Below, piece by piece: positions 1 to 5,803 of a stretch of DNA of 5,803 nucleotides (its first letter is position 1; each line of letters starts with the position of its first letter). This DNA is from CAZPEV01 sp964585635 (GTDB taxonomy: Bacteria > Zixibacteria > MSB-5A5 > GN15 > JAAZOE01). A model generated the notes under the pieces. That model was not told the DNA's origin and made no database searches. It worked only from the letters and a program-made list of their open reading frames with translations. The stretch is from NCBI GenBank assembly GCA_964585635.1, contig CAZPEV010000187.1, positions 1 to 5,803 on the forward strand, written 5' to 3'. Position numbers and translations under genes: made by a program.

Positions 1-354
1 GTCATCCGCCATCAGGATATCTCCTTGGGCGGGAATCATCGTGTCGGGTCCGGTGGTCGTCGCCGGCGCCACTTGCTCGGTCGGCAAACCTATCCCGAGC
101 GCCGCGGCCAGATTCATCGGAATCAACACCGGCACCTGATTCATTACCTCACCCATAACCGCAGGCGGCGACTGCTTCGGCAGCGGCGATTCACCCTCAA
201 TCGGCGCCGACTTGCCGGCCACTGGTGACAACATCCCCAGCAGAACGTCAAACGGGTCGCCACCCTCGGACGTGCGCTTCGGCTGCTGCCCCAACAGGCC
301 CAGAATCAGGTCAAGCGGCTTCGCCACCGTCAGCCCGTTGACTGCATTATTCAT
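1..354 (-). CDS. fliK: Probable flagellar hook-length control protein FliK, N-terminal part (cut by the left window edge)
   Basis: The minus-strand frame is open for 118 codons from the ATG at 354-352 to base 1 without a stop, so the gene continues to the left. A good ribosome site supports the start: GGAGG (minus strand, 364-360) lies 5 bases before the ATG. The visible protein begins MNNAVNGLTVAKPLDLIL, has a short amphipathic stretch around residues 33-44 (DPFDVLLGMLSP), and then turns Pro/Ala/Gln-rich with little predicted structure and no signal peptide. FliK proteins typically open with a short hydrophobic motif followed by a long disordered ruler region; the conserved C-terminal substrate-switch domain would lie outside the window. 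FliK is exported by the flagellar type III apparatus, measures hook length and switches export specificity. The name rests mainly on position: it lies 45 bases downstream of a motE-like gene on the same strand, the order ylxF/motE-fliK known from many flagellar operons. The N-terminus alone would not identify it. Another secreted flagellar protein is the main alternative. Confidence 0.6.
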   Translation of the reverse strand, partial: MNNAVNGLTVAKPLDLILGLLGQQPKRTSEGGDPFDVLLGMLSPVAGKSAPIEGESPLPKQSPPAVMGEVMNQVPVLIPMNLAAALGIGLPTEQVAPATTTGPDTMIPAQGDILMADD

Positions 355-399
355 GGGCGCCTCCGGGAGGTTTGGCCCGAGAATATGCCAACTTCACAG

Positions 400-1134
400 T
401 CATTTGGTCTCCTCTGTCAAGGTTATCATCTTGGCCGATATGCGGGCCGCCAGACCAGGCTCCATTTCACCCAGAATCCGGGCCGCATTGGCCGGTTTCA
501 TCTTCAATAATATTTGAACCACTTGCTCTTCGCCCAATTTGCCCAGAAGCGGCGCCACCTGGGATGGTTTCATGCCGTCGTACAGTCGCGCCAGCGCCTG
601 CACCCGCGATGATTCCATCTGGTTGGTCTTGGTCAGCAACTGCTCCAGTTGCTGCTGTTGCTTGGTCAGGTCGCTCTTCTTGGCCTCCAGCTCGGTCCGT
701 TCCTGCGCCAGATGCGCCTGAATCGAATCGCTCTCCGACGGGGAAGCAGCCGGGCGTGTCGCGGTCGACTCGGTCTTCCTCTGATCCGCCAGCGCGACCA
801 CATCATCCATATTTCGCGCCGAGGCAATGCCCGACGGGCCAAAAATCTTCCGCTCCAGTTCTGATACATTGAAGGTGTCTTTGACCGCAGGAGCCTGGTC
901 GGCGACGGCCGCCGTGGAATCCGGCGTCGAGGCCGATTTGGTATCCGCCTCCGGCGGCGAGGTGAATACACCAAGAGCAAACGAAAACGCCGCCACGCCA
1001 ACTATGAAGGCGGATAGGCCGACAATGACATATGGCAGAAATCCTTTGAGCTTGCCGTCCGTCTTGGTCGGCGCCGGCTCCGGGGTCTGATCGGTCGACT
1101 TGCTTTCCTGCTTGGCTTTCTCATCCGCAGGCAT
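400..1134 (-). CDS. motE: MotE-like flagellar protein with MgtE-N-type C-terminal domain (YlxF family)
   Basis: This is a complete 244-residue protein. Residues 1-30 are charged and probably cytoplasmic. Residues 31-57 form one strong membrane helix (starts GFLPYVIVGLSAFIVG). Residues 58-90 are an Ala/Ser/Thr/Pro-rich linker. Residues about 137-177 form a Glu/Lys/Gln-rich coiled coil that includes KQQQQLEQLL. Residues about 179-235 match the helical MgtE intracellular-N/FliG-like repeat (LARLYDGMKP, then LGEEQVVQILLKMKP and ARILGEMEP). This order of helix, linker, coiled coil and MgtE_N-like domain is typical of YlxF/MotE, encoded between fliJ and fliK in many flagellar operons. In rhizobia MotE is a chaperone for the periplasmic motility protein MotC; elsewhere its exact role is less clear. 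The start is backed by GAGGT (minus strand, 1145-1141) 6 bases before the ATG. The probable fliK follows after 45 bases, suggesting co-transcription. No fliJ is found immediately upstream, which is unusual. The family call is fairly secure; the mechanism is not. Confidence 0.8.
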   Translation of the reverse strand: MPADEKAKQESKSTDQTPEPAPTKTDGKLKGFLPYVIVGLSAFIVGVAAFSFALGVFTSPPEADTKSASTPDSTAAVADQAPAVKDTFNVSELERKIFGPSGIASARNMDDVVALADQRKTESTATRPAASPSESDSIQAHLAQERTELEAKKSDLTKQQQQLEQLLTKTNQMESSRVQALARLYDGMKPSQVAPLLGKLGEEQVVQILLKMKPANAARILGEMEPGLAARISAKMITLTEETK

Positions 1135-1452
1135 ACCTGCACCTCATACCTGTAGTTTCTCCAGACTGCTCTTAAGCAATCGCTATGCCGTCGCCCGAGA
1201 AGGCGCTGCAAGATATTGAACCATTGAATGTTAGATGATCGCCTGGGGCGAATGAAAGGAGACGGCCAAGAGGTGATTTGGGAAAAAAAGTCCAAGGCCG
1301 GCCGGAATATCTTTCAGATGGTACGAGGGTGCCAGAGGCCGTCCGTGAATGAAGAAACAGATATGTACTCTACATTATGCGCTTGACCTCATGTTACCAC
1401 CAAACAGGTCGAGCACCGCTTGGTGTATGGCCAAAGTTGGGCAATCCTTCGG
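1135..1452. other. 318-base non-coding gap between mtaB and motE
   Basis: No open frame of credible length, ribosome site or family similarity was found on either strand. The longest minus-strand frame here (from 1295) runs into motE out of frame and is Arg-rich nonsense. A 17-codon plus-strand ATG frame at 1185-1238 has no ribosome site. Structures seen are a candidate terminator for mtaB at 1283-1306 (listed separately), a 6-bp inverted repeat CACCAA/TTGGTG at 1398-1425 without a T-run, and a perfect short hairpin TCGCC-TGG-GGCGA at 1239-1251. The promoter for motE-fliK probably lies between about 1282 and 1150 on the minus strand, but no convincing sigma70 or sigma28 pair could be read there. 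A fliJ gene (about 150 codons) would not fit in this gap, and no remnant of one was recognised. Confidence 0.7.
1283..1306 (-). terminator. Candidate intrinsic terminator downstream of mtaB
   Basis: On the minus strand, TCCGGCCGGCCTTGGA (1306-1291) can fold into a short stem of T-A, C-G, C-G and two G-T pairs around a CCGGCC loop. One base later comes a run of seven T residues (1289-1283). Position and the T-run fit a Rho-independent terminator about 150 bases beyond the mtaB stop codon. The stem is short and depends on G-T pairs, so termination may be weak. If real, it separates mtaB from motE-fliK. Confidence 0.35.
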
Positions 1453-2784
1453 TTAGGTGACGATTTCACCTACAAGGAAATCACTCCCAAGGGCGATGGC
1501 TTTGAGGGGGATTATTTCTCGGCCCCCGTTCAAGCCGGTCGGAGCCTTGACCCGTAAATAATTGTCACTGATGCCCCGATAGATCGTCCCGGCGTGCGGG
1601 CGGCCTTCCGAAATCACCTCCAATACCTTGCCCAGTTGACTCTGCATATGGCGCTGGCGGGCCTTGCGGCAAACCTCGCGGGCCAGACGGCTCCGCTCTT
1701 TGATAATGGCAGGGCTGAGCTTGCCGGAATACTCCGCCGCCGGCGTTCCGGGGCGGTCCGAGTAGGCAAAGATATGCCCATAATCGAGGCACCCTGAAGT
1801 CAGGACCGCCAGCGACTCGTTGAAATCCACCTCCCCCTCCCCGGGAAACCCGACGATCAGGTCGCAGCCGATTGTGATATCGGGGTTGGCCTGTTTGACA
1901 CGCCCCACGACCGCCAGATAATCCTCGCGGCGGTAGGGGCGATTCATCGACGCCAAGATCCGATTCGATCCGGATTGAAGCGGCAGATGCAGATGGCGGC
2001 AGACGCGGGAATTGTGGGCCACCAGGGCCATCAAGCGACCGTCAAGCTCATTCGGCTCCAGCGACGATAGCCGCAGTCGGGATAGATCGGTTTCAGCCAG
2101 GATTTTTTCGATCAAGCCGGCCAGCTTCAAGCCCCGGTCCTCGTATTGACCGATATGCACCGCCGTCAGCACGATTTCATGGTATCCATCATCGACAAAC
2201 CGCCGCACATCATCTATTATGGCGTCGGCCGTAAGACAGGTCAACCGGCCGCGGACCGACGGGACGATGCAGTATGAGCAGTGCTGATTGCAGCCGTCGC
2301 CGATTTTGACCGGCCGCCGATTGCGCGATAAGATGTCGAGTGATGTTTCATCGGCGGACGATGGATAACCGGACTCATGCTCTTGCCTGGCAACATTGCC
2401 GGCGACACCGATCCCCTCACCTGCGGCATTGTCGAACAGCCGAGGGAAATGCACCTCAAGGATTTCCGGGAGCCGCTCCTTTTCGTCATTGCCGATGACC
2501 AGATCGACGCCCTGAAGGGCGGCCACCGTCTCCCTCTCCGATACGGCGTAGCAGCCGGTGACGATGATGACGGCGTCCTTATTGGCGCGGTAGGCCCGAT
2601 TGACCAGCTTGCGGCAATCGGCGTCGGCGTGGCCGGTCACGGTGCAGGAGTTGAGAATATAGAGGTCGGCCGGATGATCATACGCCACCCGCACCATCCC
2701 TCGCGCCATCAGGACCGATGCCAGCCTTTCGGTCTCATACTGGTTGAGCCGGCACCCGACCGTCGCCAACGCCACTTTAGCCAT
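1453..2784 (-). CDS. mtaB: tRNA (N6-threonylcarbamoyladenosine(37)-C2)-methylthiotransferase MtaB
   Basis: This 443-residue radical-SAM enzyme adds a methylthio group to C2 of t6A at position 37 of ANN-decoding tRNAs, giving ms2t6A, using two 4Fe-4S clusters and S-adenosylmethionine in the cytoplasm. All expected parts are present. The N-terminal methylthiotransferase (UPF0004) domain has its three cluster cysteines at C11 (VGCRLNQYE), C47 (LNSCTVTGHAD) and C78 (VTGCYAV). The radical-SAM motif CxxxCxxC is at C165, C169 and C172 (GDGCNQHCSYCIVP), followed by the TIM-barrel segment with LHLPLQSGSNRIL and IGCDLIVGFPGEGEVDFN. A C-terminal TRAM-type RNA-binding domain spans about 379-443. The length is normal for MtaB, and the opening GCRLNQYET favours MtaB over MiaB or RimO. 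The ATG at 2784 gives the usual family N-terminus although no Shine-Dalgarno is well placed; the nearest GGAG is 19 bases upstream. It is divergent from the secreted-protein gene and probably ends transcription at the candidate terminator near 1283. No key residue is missing. Confidence 0.95.
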   Translation of the reverse strand: MAKVALATVGCRLNQYETERLASVLMARGMVRVAYDHPADLYILNSCTVTGHADADCRKLVNRAYRANKDAVIIVTGCYAVSERETVAALQGVDLVIGNDEKERLPEILEVHFPRLFDNAAGEGIGVAGNVARQEHESGYPSSADETSLDILSRNRRPVKIGDGCNQHCSYCIVPSVRGRLTCLTADAIIDDVRRFVDDGYHEIVLTAVHIGQYEDRGLKLAGLIEKILAETDLSRLRLSSLEPNELDGRLMALVAHNSRVCRHLHLPLQSGSNRILASMNRPYRREDYLAVVGRVKQANPDITIGCDLIVGFPGEGEVDFNESLAVLTSGCLDYGHIFAYSDRPGTPAAEYSGKLSPAIIKERSRLAREVCRKARQRHMQSQLGKVLEVISEGRPHAGTIYRGISDNYLRVKAPTGLNGGREIIPLKAIALGSDFLVGEIVT

Positions 2785-2878
2785 ACGGTAAGATACGCAA
2801 ACACTCCACGGAATGCGGCGGTTATTGCATCTCTGTATCTTTTATCGGGGAAATGGTCATGCGGTCGATCTATTGGAC

Positions 2879-2906
2879 TTGACAAAAATTCATAATATCG
2901 TAAATT
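2879..2906 (+). promoter_or_regulatory. Sigma70-type promoter candidate for the secreted-protein gene
   Basis: A perfect -35 hexamer TTGACA (2879-2884) is followed after 16 bases by TAAATT (2901-2906), which matches four of six bases of the -10 consensus. The spacer is AT-rich. Transcription would start near 2913, giving a leader of about 85 bases before the ATG at 2999. The -35 is strong and the -10 only fair. Confidence 0.5.
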
Positions 2907-2985
2907 ATCGGCGATACTTCACTTTTGGGGATTGCATACATAATGATATCTGCGGCTGTTCGCGTAATGACGTCGGTGAATAGAC

Positions 2986-2991
2986 AAGGAG
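2986..2991 (+). promoter_or_regulatory. Ribosome binding site that fixes the start at 2999
   Basis: AAGGAG lies 7 bases before the ATG at 2999-3001. It is a near-ideal Shine-Dalgarno and, together with the signal peptide that begins at this ATG, decides the start of the secreted-protein gene. Confidence 0.85.
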
Positions 2992-2998
2992 CACAGCC

Positions 2999-5803
2999 AT
3001 GAGACATTTGGGGACGACCATCTATTCCCTTAGTGCACTCATTCTTCTGGTGGGCGGTCCAACCCGGGCCGGAAACGATGATACACGGCCGCTTCAAGAC
3101 CGAATGGCAATTCCTGCTCGCCTGGCTCCGGTCTACGGAGTCGATACGGCCTCGGCCGAAATCACCCCGCCGGGCATTCCACCCGATTTGGTTCCCCTGG
3201 GGCTGCTCCAAACTGACGCCGTCGGGACACAAATCGGCACAACCACCTACGACCATCAGCACAACTGCACCATGGGACGCCAGGCCGAGCATCGCGGCAC
3301 CCGCTACGTCCATTTTGACTGGATGAAACAGATAAATATGGTCCTGGGCGGCGATCGGCGGATCGGTTATGAAGCCTATGATCTGCAGACCTGTGCCTTC
3401 GTTTTTGGCGGCGGCGGGACTGTTGTCAATAATAATTACGCCGGTTATGTCACCCTTGACGTTAATGCCACCAATTGCCCGATTCCCGGGGGCCATGAGG
3501 GTAATTACCCTCGTGCCTATTGGAATTCCTGCCCGAGCAATGTGCCGTCGTCCACGTTTAATTCCGATTACCCCACCGACCGTTTTGGATTTTACCTGAA
3601 TAATGGCGTCGGTCCCAACAATTACAACTTGTGGCCGAAGATCGAATGGCAGGTGGGGACCGCAACGGTCTTGCACATGGTGACCGCCGAATCAGGCGGC
3701 ACGGCCGACCAGCCTTTTACGATATCATATTATCGCCGAGTCGGCGCCTATGGTTCCGGGCAGGGGGTATGGTCCTCACAGCGGGTCATTGATACCGTCA
3801 GGACCATCAGTCCCACCGTCGTCGCTTCGCCAACGACCGACAAGGTCGCTCTTGTCTGGGCTGCTCCCGCCGACTATAAGCGTGACCAGCCGGACGAGTT
3901 CGATTCGCAATATGAGAATGACATTTGGTATGCGCTATCAACCAACCAGGGCGCCAGTTGGATGAGCGGCGGTAGTTCTATCGCCCACCGGGTGGTTCTC
4001 GGTTTGATCCCGGGAGGGAATATCACCAACTATGCCACCACCAGTGAGTGGAAAGCCTATTGCGACCTTTCGGCGCTGATCACTGCCGACAATAATCTTC
4101 ATGTCGTTTGGAATTGTCGTCGCTGGATCGATACCCTCGCCGTGATGCGGCGCGCTTCGGGAATCTTCCACTGGTCGGAAGACCTGACCTGTGTCCGCCC
4201 GGTCGTCGTTGCGGATTGGGATACCGGCGGCGCCTGTTACGCCTATGCCTGGGGCAGCGACGCGGCCAAGATGTCGATCTCGGAATGTGACGGCAAATTG
4301 TACGTCCTGTACACGCAGTTCGGCAACGCCGCCCAACCCTGCTATGATCGCGACGCCACCAAGAACGTCATGAACGGGGAGCTGTACCTGACGGGCTCCA
4401 AGGATAACGGCAACAGCTGGGATACGCCCCACAACTTGACCAACTCGGTCACCCCGAATTGCACCGCCGGTAATTGTGAAAGCGATTACTGGGCGTCCAT
4501 GGCCCGATACGGCCGAATGGAAACCTGCGGCGGAAACACCGGGCAGAATGTTTTGGACATTGTTTATATAAATGATCGTGCGCCGGGCGCTGCTATTCAG
4601 CCGGAATCGGGGGTATGGACTACCAATCCGGTCATGTGGTTGTCCACGCCGTGCTACCCGGTGCCGACCTTCGTTCGCCTGGAGGCAAGCCCAATCGACG
4701 TGTGGTATGGGATGAGCGTCCCGCCCGGCGGCACCTGCGATACCATAATTGCGATCGTCAATACCGGCAGTGAAAATGCCCCGATCACGGCCGGCGTCCG
4801 CTACCGGTCCGGTTCCGGCTGGGTTACCCGGAACGAGCCGGGTTCGGATGTCGTCTACGACGGGTGCGATCATCCGCTGGATGTCGCCATTACGCTGACG
4901 GCCCCGATGGAAGAGGGGGTCTATGAGGCCGATCTGCTCTATTTTTATGATAATGGTTCCGGACCGGATACGCTCATTGTGCCGATTCGGCTGCTGTCCA
5001 GCGTGCTGCAATTTGACCCGATTTTATCGATCGGCGGCGTGGCGGCGGCGTTCGTCGTAGCCGATCTTGACCACGATAATAACGTCGACCTGATTTATTC
5101 GGCTCGCTATACTGATCCGGGGTTATTCATTGCCTATGGCCTGGGCAATGGCGCCTTTGAAGCTCCGAAAAAGATTTCCACCTTATTCAATTTCAAATGC
5201 GCCTTTATGAACACCGATACTTTGCTGGATATAGTCACCGTCGACAACTCAATGATCGAGGTGTGGCTCAACAATGGCAATCGCACCTTCGCCCCGCGCC
5301 TCACCTTCTACGCAGGCGAACAGACGCCCGAACTGTGCATCGCCACGGGCCACTTCAATTCGGATCCCTACACCGATATCGCTATCGAACCGGACAAAGT
5401 CTTCTATGGAAATGGGCACGGATATTTCTCGCGGAATATTATTCTGCCCTGGTCGTTTTATTCGGCCGACGTCGGCGACTTCAATGAGGACGGCCATGAT
5501 GATCTGGTCGTGACGTCCAGCGACTCGGCCCTGATTCTCCTCTCCACCGGATCTGAAGGCTTCTATCGCTCGGGAGCCTTGTTCACGTACGGTGCGTCGG
5601 ACGTGCTGACGACCGGCGACGCCTTGGCCGATTTCGACCAAGACGGGCATCTCGATTTTGCCCTGGTCCTCAACTATTACGATGACACCTCCTATGTATT
5701 TATCGCCTTGGGAGACGGCCAGGGTGGCATAAAGGATAACCATCGCTTCGGGCGGGCCGGCTTTTCCTACAAGGTGGGGGTGGCCGATTTTGATCGGGAT
5801 CGG
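2999..5803 (+). CDS. Secreted multi-domain protein: Asp-box propeller-like region, Ig-like domain and FG-GAP/VCBS repeats (cut by the right window edge)
   Basis: The frame is open for 935 codons to the window end. Residues 1-24 look like a Sec signal peptide: short basic start, hydrophobic LSALILLVGG, probable cleavage after TRA (A24). Residues about 80-530 look like a sialidase/BNR-type beta-propeller. Two Asp-box motifs (SxxxGxxW) are seen at 314-321 and 467-474 (SKDNGNSW), and there are blade-like strands ending in ALVW (W287), HVVW (W371), YVLY (Y438) and DIVY (Y523). Residues about 560-670 resemble an Ig-like/BACON-type domain (IAIVNTGSENAP, GVYEADLLYFY). From about 685, FG-GAP/VCBS repeats occur every 42-52 residues with calcium loops of the DxDxDGxxD kind: D689-D697, a decayed loop ending at D744, another at D793, D827-D835, D878-D886, and one starting at D930 that is cut off. 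About 18 cysteines suggest disulfides. No catalytic sialidase signature could be confirmed, so binding, adhesion or a surface-structure role is as likely as an enzyme. The C-terminus, where a sorting or anchor signal would lie, is not visible. The domain reading is fairly sure; the function is unknown. Confidence 0.85.
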   Translation, partial: MRHLGTTIYSLSALILLVGGPTRAGNDDTRPLQDRMAIPARLAPVYGVDTASAEITPPGIPPDLVPLGLLQTDAVGTQIGTTTYDHQHNCTMGRQAEHRGTRYVHFDWMKQINMVLGGDRRIGYEAYDLQTCAFVFGGGGTVVNNNYAGYVTLDVNATNCPIPGGHEGNYPRAYWNSCPSNVPSSTFNSDYPTDRFGFYLNNGVGPNNYNLWPKIEWQVGTATVLHMVTAESGGTADQPFTISYYRRVGAYGSGQGVWSSQRVIDTVRTISPTVVASPTTDKVALVWAAPADYKRDQPDEFDSQYENDIWYALSTNQGASWMSGGSSIAHRVVLGLIPGGNITNYATTSEWKAYCDLSALITADNNLHVVWNCRRWIDTLAVMRRASGIFHWSEDLTCVRPVVVADWDTGGACYAYAWGSDAAKMSISECDGKLYVLYTQFGNAAQPCYDRDATKNVMNGELYLTGSKDNGNSWDTPHNLTNSVTPNCTAGNCESDYWASMARYGRMETCGGNTGQNVLDIVYINDRAPGAAIQPESGVWTTNPVMWLSTPCYPVPTFVRLEASPIDVWYGMSVPPGGTCDTIIAIVNTGSENAPITAGVRYRSGSGWVTRNEPGSDVVYDGCDHPLDVAITLTAPMEEGVYEADLLYFYDNGSGPDTLIVPIRLLSSVLQFDPILSIGGVAAAFVVADLDHDNNVDLIYSARYTDPGLFIAYGLGNGAFEAPKKISTLFNFKCAFMNTDTLLDIVTVDNSMIEVWLNNGNRTFAPRLTFYAGEQTPELCIATGHFNSDPYTDIAIEPDKVFYGNGHGYFSRNIILPWSFYSADVGDFNEDGHDDLVVTSSDSALILLSTGSEGFYRSGALFTYGASDVLTTGDALADFDQDGHLDFALVLNYYDDTSYVFIALGDGQGGIKDNHRFGRAGFSYKVGVADFDRDR

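Larger units (their letters stand above)
2785..2998. promoter_or_regulatory. Divergent intergenic region between mtaB and the secreted-protein gene
   Basis: This 214-base spacer has AT-rich stretches and must hold the start signals for both flanking genes. The rightward promoter candidate is listed separately. A short inverted repeat, ATAAT-N7-ATTAT (2892-2908), overlaps that promoter's -10 area and could be an operator or simply AT-rich promoter DNA. For mtaB, reading left, only a poor pair could be seen (ATGACC about 17 bases before TACAGA), so its promoter is not assigned. No riboswitch-like or RNA-gene fold was recognised. Confidence 0.5.

Noticed and set aside
372..872. 166-codon plus-strand open frame opposite motE
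   Set aside because: A Pro/Ser/Arg-rich product typical of the antisense of an Ala/Gln/Glu-rich gene; the minus-strand gene has a membrane helix, coiled coil and MgtE-N-like domain.
1185..1238. 17-codon plus-strand frame in the gap
   Set aside because: Very short, no ribosome site, no sign of conservation that can be judged from one sequence.
1002..1295. 97-codon minus-strand open frame overlapping the start of motE, considered as a fliJ remnant
   Set aside because: Arg/Ser-rich, no coiled-coil heptads as in FliJ, overlaps motE out of frame and has no family resemblance.
1319..1335. Sigma54-like promoter on the minus strand (CTGGCAC followed by a TACCA)
   Set aside because: The -24 half is good, but the -12 half lacks the essential GC dinucleotide, and the site lies upstream of the candidate terminator, so it would not serve motE well.
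1398..1425. Inverted repeat CACCAA/TTGGTG as a terminator of mtaB
   Set aside because: The stem is interrupted, the loop is long and no T-run follows on the minus strand; the structure near 1283 is the better candidate.
2377..2895. 172-codon plus-strand open frame
   Set aside because: Lies opposite mtaB, whose iron-sulfur cluster motifs are intact; the plus-strand product shows no domain.
2870..3676. 268-codon open frame on the minus strand
   Set aside because: It lies in exact codon register opposite the secreted-protein gene, which has a ribosome site, signal peptide and recognisable domains. Antisense stops need TTA, CTA or TCA in the sense frame, which are rare here, so long antisense frames are expected. 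Its own sequence is a Gly/Ile/Val-rich, domain-free mix.
3938..5011. 357-codon open frame on the minus strand
   Set aside because: Same codon-register shadow of the secreted-protein gene. Its translation has no recognisable motif and no convincing ribosome site was seen.
5249..5743. 164-codon open frame on the minus strand
   Set aside because: Shadow of the FG-GAP repeats; its repetitive Val/Ile/Gly/Glu content mirrors the antisense of the Asp-rich loops.

Overview
The window carries four protein-coding genes, two of them cut by the window edges. Three lie on the minus strand. Read in transcription order (right to left) they are mtaB (2784 to 1453), a motE-type flagellar gene (1134 to 400) and the start of a probable fliK (354 to beyond base 1). 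The fourth is a large secreted-protein gene on the plus strand, running from 2999 past the right edge. The sequence is moderately GC-rich and densely coding.

The organism is a flagellated bacterium, and the secreted protein suggests a Gram-negative or otherwise diderm one. A big, cysteine-containing extracellular protein combining Asp-box propeller blades, an Ig-like domain and FG-GAP/VCBS repeats is common in uncultivated lineages of the FCB group and its neighbours (for example Zixibacteria-like genomes). This placement is inferred from gene style only; no marker gene here fixes the phylum.

Layout. Bases 1-354 (minus) hold the first 118 codons of a FliK-like protein. After a 45-base spacer, bases 400-1134 (minus) hold the MotE-like membrane protein. 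Bases 1135-1452 hold no convincing gene; they contain a candidate intrinsic terminator for mtaB and some small hairpins. Bases 1453-2784 (minus) hold a full-length MtaB tRNA methylthiotransferase. Bases 2785-2998 are a divergent intergenic region with a sigma70-like promoter pointing right. Bases 2999-5803 (plus) hold the secreted propeller protein, open at the window end after 935 codons.

How they work together: motE and fliK are a flagellar pair, as in many flagellar operons (fliJ-motE/ylxF-fliK-flgD), but no fliJ sits directly in front of motE here. MtaB is a tRNA-modification housekeeping enzyme with no evident functional tie to flagella. The divergent secreted gene appears to be an independent unit. 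No mobile element, CRISPR array, tRNA, rRNA or defence system was seen. The least ordinary object is the secreted multi-domain protein, whose binding target or activity cannot be told from sequence.
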